In this document: positions 1 to 5,598 of the stretch, in pieces
How positions within the stretch are numbered: position 1 is the first letter of the stretch
How the letters are laid out: each line of letters opens with the position of its first letter
NCBI GenBank assembly: GCA_903831335.1
Contig: CAIKXH010000148.1
Location: 1-6,115, forward strand
Origin: Candidatus Uhrbacteria bacterium
GTDB taxonomy: Bacteria > Patescibacteriota > Patescibacteriia > UBA9934 > GWF2-40-263
Reading direction: 5' to 3'
DNA: 6,115 nt
The notes under the pieces: generated by a model
What the model was told of the DNA's origin: nothing
Database searches by the model: none
The model's input: the letters and a program-made list of their open reading frames with translations, nothing else
Translations under genes and position numbers: made by a program

Positions 1-180
1 CATGAAAGTAAAGTTATTCCAGGAAAATGGACACTCTTTGAAAAAAAACCAGACGTTATTGAGAAACATGAGTGTGAAGGGTGTAAGTTCAATCGACCAA
101 ATAAACACAATGGAAAATACGTGAAAATTATGGACTGGGAAAAAAATAAAGCAGTAAGGTTCGCGGATCTTATTTCGTAG
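1..180 (+). CDS. C-terminal fragment of an unrecognised protein
   Basis: Frame 1 is open from the first base of the window to a TAG stop at 178-180, giving the last 59 residues of a protein whose start lies outside. I do not recognise the family. The fragment is polar and lysine-rich, with one CxxC pair in HECEGCKF (about residues 23-30 of the fragment) that could be half of a zinc or Fe-S site, and it ends in VRFADLIS. The stop lies 18 nt before the preferred mrr start on the same strand, so the two genes may be co-transcribed. Base composition is AT-rich like mrr and unlike metK. That this is a real gene end is supported only by the open frame and the close co-directional neighbour. Confidence 0.55.
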   Translation, partial: HESKVIPGKWTLFEKKPDVIEKHECEGCKFNRPNKHNGKYVKIMDWEKNKAVRFADLIS

Positions 181-198
181 AAAAATTATTTGAAAAAT

Positions 199-1086
199 AT
201 GGGAATCCCAAAATTCCATGAGACGTTTCTGCCGATTTTGCAGGTGCTAAAAAATGGCGAGGTCTTATCTCGTGTCGATTTATTAAAGCGTGTTCGTGAT
301 GAGCATTTTTCTAATCTTTCTCCTGAATTATTGGATACAAAAACCAGGACCGGAACAAATTTATTAAAAAATCGGATTTCATGGGGTTTTTCGTACTTAA
401 AGCGAGCAGAAATTGTACGTTCACCTCAGCGCGGAATGGTTCAGATTACTGAAAAAGGAAAAGATATATTGGCAAAAGGCGGAATCAGTTTTAAAGAGTT
501 AAGAAAAGATCCTCAGTATTGTGCCAATCAAAAGACAAAGAACATAGTTGTGGATGATGATGTTAAGGTAGAAGATGATAATGCATCACCTGAGGATATG
601 ATCAATAATGGCGTACTAGCCATTGAGACACAAGTAAGAATTGAGTTGCTTGAGAGATTGAAAACAATTGATCCGTATTATTTTGAGCGAGTTGTTTTAA
701 CACTGCTTCAAAAAATGGGATATGGAGATTTTATTGAAACCGCAAAATCTGGCGATGGAGGAATAGATGGAATCATCAATCAAGACCAATTGGGATTAGA
801 AAAGATTTATGTTCAAGCAAAACGTTACAATGAAAACAAAGTTCATGAAACAGATATTAGAAATTTTATTGGTGCGATGAGCGGTGATACCTCTAAGGGA
901 ATTTTTGTTACGACTTCAACTTTTGACAGCGGGGCAGAAAAGAAAGCAAAAGAAGCAAGTCATAAAATTATTTTAATTGATGGATTGAAGTTTGTTGAAT
1001 TGATGTATCGATTTGGTGTTGGGGTACAGAGTAAATTTATTTATGAAGTGAAACAGATTGATGAAGATTTCTTTGAGAGTGAATAA
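199..1086 (+). CDS. mrr: Mrr-type restriction endonuclease (type IV, methylated-DNA targeting)
   Basis: The 295-residue product matches the Mrr layout and length (E. coli Mrr is about 300). An N-terminal winged-helix domain (about residues 2-95: IPKFHETFLPILQVLK, then NRISWGFSYLKRA, then QITEKGKDIL) is followed by an acidic linker (about 115-140) and a C-terminal Mrr catalytic domain from about 158. The nuclease core is visible: DPYYFERVV helix, SGDGGIDG with Asp190, and the QAKR strand with Gln206 and Lys208. This is the Mrr variant of PD-(D/E)xK in which Gln replaces the acidic residue. The family cleaves methylated foreign DNA in the cytoplasm. A TTG at 190 would add three residues; ATG 199 is preferred because MGIPKFHETF aligns with the start of known Mrr proteins and the C/A-ending codon run begins there. 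There is no Shine-Dalgarno motif. A sampled 60-base line is about 37% GC against about 57% in a line of metK, which suggests transfer. No methyltransferase is in view, consistent with a stand-alone type IV enzyme. Confidence 0.9.
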   Translation: MGIPKFHETFLPILQVLKNGEVLSRVDLLKRVRDEHFSNLSPELLDTKTRTGTNLLKNRISWGFSYLKRAEIVRSPQRGMVQITEKGKDILAKGGISFKELRKDPQYCANQKTKNIVVDDDVKVEDDNASPEDMINNGVLAIETQVRIELLERLKTIDPYYFERVVLTLLQKMGYGDFIETAKSGDGGIDGIINQDQLGLEKIYVQAKRYNENKVHETDIRNFIGAMSGDTSKGIFVTTSTFDSGAEKKAKEASHKIILIDGLKFVELMYRFGVGVQSKFIYEVKQIDEDFFESE

Positions 1087-2025
1087 TTATTCATCCCACC
1101 CAAACCCTCTCCCAAAATGTCCCCACTCCGCCGTCTTCTTATACTCAACCTCATCCAACCTCAACAACTCCCGAATCCCTCTCGGACTCAAATCATACCC
1201 AGTTAAAATCTCCTCCACCCCATCCGCAATCGCCACTGCCATCACAGGCTCTGGCACACCAATCGCATACGCGAGTTTCACAAAGACTTCTTGCGCCCCG
1301 TGATTCACAAAGTCGACTGCAATCTTGCGTGCCATGTAGGCGCCGGAGCGGTCGACTTTTGTGTAGTCTTTGCCTGAGAAGGATCCGCCGCCGATGGTGA
1401 TTTCTGGGCCGTAGTTGTCTACGATGAGTTTTCTTCCAGAGAGTCCTGTATCTGCATCGAATCCGCCTTGAGACCATTCGCCTGCGGGATTGATGAAGTA
1501 TGTTTCAGATTCAATGATGGATTTCACGAGTTCAAGTAATTCTTTTGTTGGCGCATTCTGAAAACTTGCGACCACGGTTGTGACTTTATTGTCGATGAGA
1601 GTGACTTGGGTTTTTCCGTCGAATGGATAGATTTTATAAATCTCTTGGCACAAATTTCTTGCAAGTTCATATTCGCGCGGCATCATGCTTTTTGTTTCTG
1701 CTGTTGCATATCCTTTCATGATCCCTTGATCTCCCGCACCGCCAATATCCACACCTCGCGCAATCTCTGGACTCTGCGCGACGATGTTGATTTGAATCGT
1801 GTAATCATCACCGACAATGGATTGAACAATCTTTTCGAGATCGGGCTTGCCAAGACTCGTCACCTCGCCATTAATCGTAATAAGTTTGTGACCACCCATG
1901 ACTTCAATCGCGGTTCGACTATTTTTATCAATCGCCAAATAGGCATCAAGAATGGAATCCGCAATGAAGTCGCAAATTTTATCTGGATGTTTCGGGCTGA
2001 CGCACTCGGCAGTTTTGATGGACAT
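1087..2025 (-). CDS. metK: S-adenosylmethionine synthetase (methionine adenosyltransferase), compact form
   Basis: The enzyme makes S-adenosylmethionine from ATP and methionine in the cytoplasm, releasing phosphate and pyrophosphate. The 312 residues carry the family signatures in order: SPKHPDK (His13, Asp15, Lys16), Glu41, the flexible-loop equivalent QSPEIARGVD (84-93), GAGDQGIMKGYA (96-107), YPFDGKTQV (Lys138), ADTGLSGRK (Asp192, Arg198, Lys199), GGGSFSGKDYTKVDRS (Lys219, Lys223, Asp225) and C-terminal GHFGRGFGWDE. All active-site residues known from E. coli MetK have counterparts, so this is a complete but shortened enzyme. About 70 residues are missing from connecting loops and the tail after GHFGR. 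The usual SEGHPDK reads SPKHPDK here. The ATG at 2025 sits at the expected family N-terminus and has no Shine-Dalgarno; it is preceded by a G-free pyrimidine-rich leader. Upstream lie a promoter, a SAM-I riboswitch and an intrinsic terminator, so feedback repression by its own product is expected. Its stop abuts the convergent mrr stop. Confidence 0.95.
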   Translation of the reverse strand: MSIKTAECVSPKHPDKICDFIADSILDAYLAIDKNSRTAIEVMGGHKLITINGEVTSLGKPDLEKIVQSIVGDDYTIQINIVAQSPEIARGVDIGGAGDQGIMKGYATAETKSMMPREYELARNLCQEIYKIYPFDGKTQVTLIDNKVTTVVASFQNAPTKELLELVKSIIESETYFINPAGEWSQGGFDADTGLSGRKLIVDNYGPEITIGGGSFSGKDYTKVDRSGAYMARKIAVDFVNHGAQEVFVKLAYAIGVPEPVMAVAIADGVEEILTGYDLSPRGIRELLRLDEVEYKKTAEWGHFGRGFGWDE

Positions 2026-2100
2026 AGGGGAAAGTAGTAAAGAAGAAAAGTAGTAAAGTAGAAGAGTGAAGAAGTGAAAGAGTGAATGAATAAATTATTA
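2026..2100 (-). repeat. G-free, pyrimidine-rich low-complexity leader of metK (AGTAGTAAAG-type repeat on +)
   Basis: The 75 bases directly before the metK start contain no C on the plus strand, so the metK mRNA leader here has no G. The plus-strand sequence is built from variants of AGTAGTAAAG and GAAGAG. A 21-base stretch at 2041-2061 recurs exactly at 6048-6068. In the mRNA this would be an unstructured U/C-rich run without Shine-Dalgarno, which could serve as a ribosome standby or S1-type binding site; that role is inferred. Confidence 0.7.
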
Positions 2101-2117
2101 CCTGAGCTTGTCGAAGG
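2101..2117. repeat. short solitary fragment related to the palindromic repeat arms
   Basis: This 17-base sequence reads CCTGAGC, TTG, TCGAAGG. It keeps the CCTGAGC and CGAAGG blocks of the left arm of the three larger palindromes but has neither their TGTCAT end nor a partner arm. It lies 13 bases outside copy A and may be a degenerate remnant or a separate short repeat class. Confidence 0.45.
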
Positions 2118-2130
2118 TCTGTTGTTTTTA

Positions 2131-2224
2131 TGTCATCCTGAGCGGAGCGAAGGATCTCGTGTTTATACGCATTAATCGGTCACACGAGATTTTTTGACTG
2201 CGCTGCGCTCCGCTCAAGATGACA
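2131..2224. repeat. palindromic intergenic repeat, copy A (REP/MITE-like), inside the metK leader
   Basis: The left arm, 2131-2161, starts TGTCATCCTGAGC and ends CGAAGGATCTCGTG. The right arm, 2183-2224, is its imperfect complement, starting CACGAGAT and ending GATGACA. The right arm carries extra bases (GACTGCGCTGCGC), leaving an asymmetric bulge. The loop contains TGTTTATA and ATCGGTCAC, both echoed in copy C. On the plus strand the inner stem ATCTCGTG/CACGAGAT runs straight into TTTTTT (2190-2195), so it could end plus-strand transcripts. On the minus strand the element lies between the riboswitch terminator and metK. No target-site duplication is evident at its edges. Confidence 0.85.
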
Positions 2225-2276
2225 TGAAGAGGGGATTTTCGCCCGCGTTTTGCTGCACTCAGGGTGGTACAAATAC

Positions 2277-2302
2277 AAAAAAACTTTCCCATAAAGAGAA
2301 AG
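2277..2302 (-). terminator. intrinsic terminator of the metK riboswitch expression platform
   Basis: On the minus strand a 7-bp stem (CTTTCTC with GGGAAAG, one T-G wobble) closes a TTTAT loop and runs directly into seven Ts (2283-2277). An A-rich run just upstream (2310-2303) can extend the stem against the T tract. Because plus strand 2303-2310 reads AATTTTTT, the hairpin could also work in the other direction. It lies 12 nt downstream of the aptamer. Its 5' stem strand, TCTTTCTC (2303-2296), is also complementary over 8 pairs to the aptamer's 3' segment (2325-2318), as expected for an antiterminator switch. Confidence 0.85.
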
Positions 2303-2314
2303 AATTTTTTATGT

Positions 2315-2408
2315 GTATCTTTCCCCGCAGGGCTGGAATTGGCACCTTCTCGAGATCGAGGGTTGCCGGTGGGTCATGGAGCCAGTGCTCTCGCCACACT
2401 CTTGATAG
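2315..2408 (-). promoter_or_regulatory. SAM-I (S-box) riboswitch aptamer upstream of metK
   Basis: Read on the minus strand, the conserved S-box blocks appear in order: CTATCAAGAG (P1 5' strand), GTGGCGAGAGCACTGGC (P2 region), CATGACCCACCGGCAACC (core and pseudoknot side), a P3 hairpin CTCGA-TC-TCGAG, the hallmark AAGGTGCCAATTCC, a short P4 (TTCC paired with GGAA, inner CC with GG), and AAAGATAC closing P1 through TATC/GATA. The aptamer is 94 nt, somewhat shorter than many B. subtilis examples because P3 and P4 are short. It binds S-adenosylmethionine. An intrinsic terminator follows 12 nt downstream and metK is the first gene after it, so ligand binding should favour termination and turn metK off. 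The match is by recognition of conserved blocks, not a covariance-model search. Confidence 0.92.
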
Positions 2409-2423
2409 TTCAGTTGTAGGGAA

Positions 2424-2451
2424 ATGATAGCAGATCATCGTATATGCACAA
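2424..2451 (-). promoter_or_regulatory. predicted metK promoter (extended -10)
   Basis: On the minus strand a TGC-TATCAT extended -10 (hexamer at 2429-2424, five of six to TATAAT) lies 16 bp from a weak TTGTGC -35 (2451-2446). Transcription would start near 2417, about 10 nt before the riboswitch, which is the expected spacing. A palindrome overlaps the -35 hexamer. Confidence 0.6.
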
Positions 2452-2456
2452 GTGCA
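2445..2456. promoter_or_regulatory. small inverted repeat overlapping the metK -35, possible operator
   Basis: TGCAC-AA-GTGCA is a 5+5 inverted repeat with a 2-bp spacer. It covers the minus-strand -35 and ends right at the plus-strand -35 (2457-2462), so a bound protein could affect both divergent promoters. No regulator is identified, and a repeat this short can arise by chance. Confidence 0.3.
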
Positions 2457-2484
2457 TTGATAAGTTGATCGGAGCGTGTAAGAT
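2457..2484 (+). promoter_or_regulatory. predicted promoter of the KilA-N / DUF2779 unit
   Basis: TTGATA (2457-2462, five of six to TTGACA) and TAAGAT (2479-2484, four of six to TATAAT) are separated by 16 bp. The start would fall near 2491, leaving a leader of about 33 nt before the ATG at 2524. It diverges from the metK promoter with the two -35 elements almost touching. Confidence 0.45.
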
Positions 2485-2523
2485 GCTTGGGACAAATAGA
2501 ATCCAAATTCACCGAAAGTTTCT

Positions 2524-3348
2524 ATGAAAAAAATAATCACACAAGGGTTACAAATTTATACATTTGCACAGAATGAGGGTGATTTTATTTCCCTGACGGA
2601 CATTGCAAAATATAAAAATGCAGAGGCGCCGGCTGATATTGTTAAAAATTGGATGCGAACGAGAAGCACGATCGAATTTCTTGGTTCTTGGGAGAAAATC
2701 AATAATCCAAAGTTTAACCTGGTCGAATTCGACGGGTTTAAAAATAGTGCGGGCGCAAATAGTTTTGTGCTTTCTCCTCAGAAATGGATAGAAACAACGG
2801 GTGCTATCGGACTTATTTCAAAGGCGGGTCGTTATGGTGGTGGAACATTCGCCCACAAAGACATCGCTTTTGAGTTTGCAACGTGGATTTCCGCTGAATT
2901 TAAGTTGTATTTAATCAAAGAATTTCAACGTCTTAAAATCGAAGAAAATGAAAGATTAACACTTGGCTGGGATGCTAAACGCATGCTTACAAAGGTGAAT
3001 TATAAAATTCACACAGATTCAATCAAAGAACATATTGTTCTCCCACAAAAATTATCGCCGTCCAATGCAACGACTGTTTATGCGAATGAGGCAGATGTGC
3101 TGAATGTTGCCTTGTTTGGTATAACAGCAAAAGCATGGAAAGATCAGAACAAAAATAAAGAGGGAAACATGAGAGACTATGCAGATGTGTATCAACTGGT
3201 TTGTCTCGCGAATCTCGAGGGGATCAACGCGGAATTTATCCGTATGGGAATGTCTCAAAAAGATCGATTATTAAAATTAAACGAGACGGCGATCATCCAA
3301 ATGAAATCTCTTTTGGCGAATACGAGTGTAAAGAAACTTTTGAAATAA
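2524..3348 (+). CDS. KilA-N domain protein
   Basis: The 274-residue protein has a KilA-N domain in its N-terminal half (about residues 5-138). The recognisable segments are GDFISLTDIAKYKN (19-32), IVKNWMRTRSTIEFLGSWE (39-57), SPQKWIETTGAIGLISKAGRYGG (84-106) and AFEFATWISAEFKLYLIKEF (115-134). KilA-N is a predicted DNA-binding fold found in phage and large DNA virus proteins and in many bacterial genes. The C-terminal part (about 186-262: YANEADVLNVALFGITAKAW, then GNMRDYADVYQLVCLANLE) matches the tail commonly seen with bacterial KilA-N proteins. A nuclease motif is not visible. The ATG is followed by A/C-ending codons and has no Shine-Dalgarno. The stop is 3 nt from the next ATG, so translation of the two genes is probably coupled. 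The molecular function is unknown; regulatory or phage/defence-related DNA binding is the usual suggestion. Confidence 0.85.
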   Translation: MKKIITQGLQIYTFAQNEGDFISLTDIAKYKNAEAPADIVKNWMRTRSTIEFLGSWEKINNPKFNLVEFDGFKNSAGANSFVLSPQKWIETTGAIGLISKAGRYGGGTFAHKDIAFEFATWISAEFKLYLIKEFQRLKIEENERLTLGWDAKRMLTKVNYKIHTDSIKEHIVLPQKLSPSNATTVYANEADVLNVALFGITAKAWKDQNKNKEGNMRDYADVYQLVCLANLEGINAEFIRMGMSQKDRLLKLNETAIIQMKSLLANTSVKKLLK

Positions 3349-3351
3349 CGT

Positions 3352-4839
3352 ATGCACATCTCCAAAACCGATTACCTCGAATACACCTACTGCCGCAAAA
3401 ACCTCTGGCTCAAAAAACACAAATCTGAACTCTTTGACGGTGTTGAGCTCTCAGAGTTCGAGAAAAAAATCATTGAAGAAGGAAACGCCGCAGATGCAGA
3501 CGCCCGCAATCTTTTTCCTGGCGGAACCCTCGTTGATATCGTTGGAACAAACGCGGTTCTTGTGACATCTCGGATGCTTGCGACGCGCATCAAAACGCTT
3601 TTTCAGGGTGCGTTTCTTTTTGATGGTTTTTTTGTGCAGGCCGATATTTTGCATTGGAATGAGGAGCTTCTTGGTTGGGAATTGTATGAGGTGAAGGCGA
3701 CGAATGATGTGAGTCGGACCATTCCGCATCATCATGTGAATGATCTTGCGTTTCAGAAAACCGTTCTTGAGGGCGATGGCATGCGGATTGTGAAGACGGG
3801 GGTGATTCATTTGAACGGGGAGTATCGGAAGTTGGGGGAGATTAATTATCGAGAGTTGTTTATTGTAGAGGACTTATCGGATGAGGTGACGGATGCGCAG
3901 GAAGCGGTGGAGGCGCAGATGGTGGATATGCAGAGCTATCTCGAGGCGCCCGAAGAAAAAGGGTGTGAGTGTTTGTATCGAGGGCGATCAAATCAGTGCA
4001 CAACGTTTGCGTATTCGAATCCGGATGTGCCGGAGTATTCTGTGCATGACATGAATCGCATTGGAGCGAGTAAGAAGCGATTGGAAGATTGGATTGATCG
4101 GAGGATCTATAAGATTGATGAGATCGATCATCCGGAATCGCTCGAAGGCGCGAAGCTTGCGCAATATAATGCGTACACACTTGGTCGGCCGCTTGTGGAT
4201 AATGTGGCGATAAAAGAAGAGCTCGATAAGCTTGTGTTTCCATTGCAGTTTTTTGACTATGAAGGCTATTCAAGTGCGATTCCAAAGTTTGATGGCTTTG
4301 GGGCGTATGAACAAGTGCCGTTTCAGTATTCGTTGCATATCATGCAAGAGGATGGCTCGATCGAACATCGGGAGTTTTTGATTACAGAACCTGTTGGGGA
4401 TTTAACGCGGCCGCTTGTTGATCGAATGAAACTTGATCTTGATCCTGCGGGAACCGTGATTGTTTGGTTTAAGGGATATGAGTCACAGCGCAACATGAAG
4501 CTTGCGGAATTGCATCCGGAGCATGCGGCATTCCTTGAGCAGATCAATGAAAACATGTTTGATCTCATGACCATCTTTTCAAGAAACTTCTACGTTGATG
4601 CAAAGTTCAAAGGAAGTGCGAGTATCAAAAAAGTTTTGCCTGTGATTGTGCCTGAGCTCAGTTACAAAAAGTTGAATGTTCAAAAAGGCGATCAAGCGAT
4701 TGAGCGATGGGAGAAATTGATCAATGTCGAGACGCCACAGAAAGAAAAAGATCAGATCGCGAAAGATTTACTCGAATACTGTAAGATGGATACGTTCGCA
4801 ATGGTAGAGATTTATCGATTTTTGAAGAAGCTCGTCTAA
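3352..4839 (+). CDS. DUF2779 family protein: Cas4-like nuclease module fused to a DEDD-type exonuclease
   Basis: The 495-residue protein has two enzyme-like halves. Residues 1-220 resemble Cas4/AddB-type PD-(D/E)xK proteins: KTDYLEYTYCRKNLWL with Cys14, FDGFFVQADILHW with Asp98, WELYEVKAT with Glu113 and Lys115, then Cys205, Cys207 and Cys216. Together with Cys14 these make four cysteines that could hold a [4Fe-4S] cluster. Residues about 295-495 form the DUF2779 RNase H-like exonuclease: FFDYEGY (Asp302, Glu304), VIVWFKGYES, MFDLMTIF (Asp404), FKGSASIKKVLPVIVPELSY, and EYCKMDT (Tyr476, Asp480), the last being the YxxxD motif of DEDDy enzymes. Acting on DNA ends is a reasonable inference; no substrate has been read from the sequence. 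It follows the KilA-N gene by 3 nt and is followed 3 nt after its stop by palindrome B. Not CRISPR-associated here: no array or other cas gene is present. The first 23 codons after ATG are nearly all C- or A-ending. Confidence 0.87.
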   Translation: MHISKTDYLEYTYCRKNLWLKKHKSELFDGVELSEFEKKIIEEGNAADADARNLFPGGTLVDIVGTNAVLVTSRMLATRIKTLFQGAFLFDGFFVQADILHWNEELLGWELYEVKATNDVSRTIPHHHVNDLAFQKTVLEGDGMRIVKTGVIHLNGEYRKLGEINYRELFIVEDLSDEVTDAQEAVEAQMVDMQSYLEAPEEKGCECLYRGRSNQCTTFAYSNPDVPEYSVHDMNRIGASKKRLEDWIDRRIYKIDEIDHPESLEGAKLAQYNAYTLGRPLVDNVAIKEELDKLVFPLQFFDYEGYSSAIPKFDGFGAYEQVPFQYSLHIMQEDGSIEHREFLITEPVGDLTRPLVDRMKLDLDPAGTVIVWFKGYESQRNMKLAELHPEHAAFLEQINENMFDLMTIFSRNFYVDAKFKGSASIKKVLPVIVPELSYKKLNVQKGDQAIERWEKLINVETPQKEKDQIAKDLLEYCKMDTFAMVEIYRFLKKLV

Positions 4840-4842
4840 TCA

Positions 4843-4940
4843 TGTCATCCTGAACGCAGCGAAGGATCTCTCGTCCCCACTCATTCGATCGGTCACGCGA
4901 GATCCTTCGGCTAAACAGATAACGGTCGCTCAGGATGACA
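4843..4940. repeat. palindromic intergenic repeat, copy B
   Basis: The left arm (4843-4873) starts TGTCATCCTGAACGCAGC and continues GAAGGATCTC. The right arm (4897-4940) starts CGCGAGATCCTTCGG, has an extra block CTAAACAGATAACGGT, and ends CGCTCAGGATGACA. The terminal 55 bp (4886-4940) are 52/55 identical to 5537-5591 of copy C. Starting 3 nt after the DUF2779 stop, it could act as a 3'-end hairpin for that mRNA, but there is no T tract, so a stability or mobile-element role is as likely as termination. Confidence 0.9.
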
Positions 4941-4972
4941 AGGGAAGAATAAGAAATAAGTAATAAGCATCT

Positions 4973-5485
4973 ATGGAACTCTACGATATCGCTCTCAACC
5001 TCATCCAAACGCGCATTCCTGGTTTTCGTAAGGGGACGGATGTTCCTGCGTATTCACATTCGGAGCATGTGTATGACATTCTTGTGAAATATGGCCTTGC
5101 AGAAGAAATTTGTTTGGCTGGGTTGCTGCATGATGTGATTGAAGATGGCGATACGTCACTTGATGAACTTACCTCGCTTGGTTTTTCTGATCGCACCGTC
5201 GCGCTCGTTTCACTTTGTACGCATGATATGGCTTCGAGTGAAAGTGGAGATGCTCGCTGGGTCAAAATGATTGCGCGATTAATTGAGGCAAATGATCGCG
5301 CTGCATGGCTCATCAAGCTTGCCGATCTTTTCGATAACGCCCAATCAGCAGATACCATGAGCCCCGCGCGCGCACGGTTCAACAAAGAAGTAAAAGTTCC
5401 GTTGCTCTTGTCTGTCACAAAAGAAGTGGCGGGAGACCATGGAATTTGGAAGGAACTTGCGGATTTTTATGAGAAGAATGGGTGA
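4973..5485 (+). CDS. HD-domain hydrolase, RelA/SpoT-hydrolase / MESH1-like
   Basis: The 170-residue protein is a stand-alone HD domain. The metal ligands line up with the hydrolase half of Rel/SpoT: YSHSEHVYDIL with His29 (H+4 Val, H+7 Ile as in HPIQVAGIL), LLHDVIED with His53-Asp54 and the hydrolase-type Glu57-Asp58, and IKLADLFDN with Asp118. DTSLDELTSLGF also follows the family pattern. There is no synthetase, TGS or ACT domain, and the length is close to small alarmone hydrolases and human MESH1 (179). A (p)ppGpp or other nucleotide pyrophosphohydrolase activity is likely from homology, but related small HD proteins with other substrates exist. The start is supported by ten of thirteen following codons ending in A or C, then a sharp switch to G/T-ending codons. 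There is no Shine-Dalgarno. It lies between palindromes B and C and ends in the only TGA stop of the window. Confidence 0.85.
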   Translation: MELYDIALNLIQTRIPGFRKGTDVPAYSHSEHVYDILVKYGLAEEICLAGLLHDVIEDGDTSLDELTSLGFSDRTVALVSLCTHDMASSESGDARWVKMIARLIEANDRAAWLIKLADLFDNAQSADTMSPARARFNKEVKVPLLLSVTKEVAGDHGIWKELADFYEKNG

Positions 5486-5494
5486 GAACCCCAA

Positions 5495-5591
5495 TGTCAT
5501 CCTGAGCAACGCGAAGGATCTCATGTTTACAAAACACGATCGGCCACGCGAGATCCTTCGGCTAAACCGAAAACGGTCGCTCAGGATGACA
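5495..5591. repeat. palindromic intergenic repeat, copy C, immediately upstream of the GIY-YIG gene
   Basis: The left arm starts at 5495 (TGTCATCCTGAGCAACGC, then GAAGGATCTC). The right arm ends at 5591 (CACGCGAGATCC, TTCGGCTAAACCGAAAACGG, then TCGCTCAGGATGACA). The right arm again has an inserted block that leaves a bulge on one side only, as in copy B. The loop shares TGTTTA and ATCGG with copy A. It begins 9 nt after the HD gene stop and ends 7 nt before the GIY-YIG ATG, so it must sit in the leader of that gene or between the two in a shared transcript. Confidence 0.9.
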
Positions 5592-5598
5592 TAAACTT

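Noticed and set aside
190..198. TTG start for mrr three codons upstream of ATG 199
   Set aside because: The Mrr N-terminus aligns from the ATG, the A/C-ending codon run starts there, and no Shine-Dalgarno supports the TTG. It cannot be fully excluded.
2257..2270. Plus-strand AGGGTGGTAC resembling the T-box antiterminator motif
   Set aside because: No T-box stem I or specifier region precedes it, no aminoacyl or amino-acid gene follows, and the flanking sequence is explained by the minus-strand riboswitch terminator and repeat A.
2194..2427. 77-codon plus-strand open frame
   Set aside because: It starts inside palindrome A and runs antisense through the riboswitch; the composition is that of repeat and RNA, not protein.
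2259..2540. 93-codon minus-strand open frame across the metK upstream region
   Set aside because: It overlaps the promoter, SAM-I aptamer and terminator, extends into the KilA-N start, and has no recognisable protein features.
3860..4285. Antisense frame of 141 codons within the DUF2779 gene
   Set aside because: It is the shadow of a strongly supported gene, caused by its G/T-ending codons, with a low-complexity product rich in His, Ser and Pro.
3352..4839. Cas4-like module as a sign of a CRISPR-Cas locus
   Set aside because: No array, spacer-like repeats, cas1 or cas2 are present; DUF2779 proteins carry this module outside CRISPR loci.
4981..5418. Antisense frame of 145 codons within the HD gene
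   Set aside because: It lies fully opposite conserved HD motifs and has no domain or regulatory signal of its own.
5483..5560. Read-through of the HD gene TGA as a sense codon (alternative genetic code)
   Set aside because: The protein is complete at the TGA, the continuation would translate palindrome C, and no in-frame TGA occurs inside the other genes.
4843..5591. Palindromes B and C as intrinsic terminators
   Set aside because: Neither is followed by a T tract and both have bulged, long stems; they are better called dispersed palindromic repeats.
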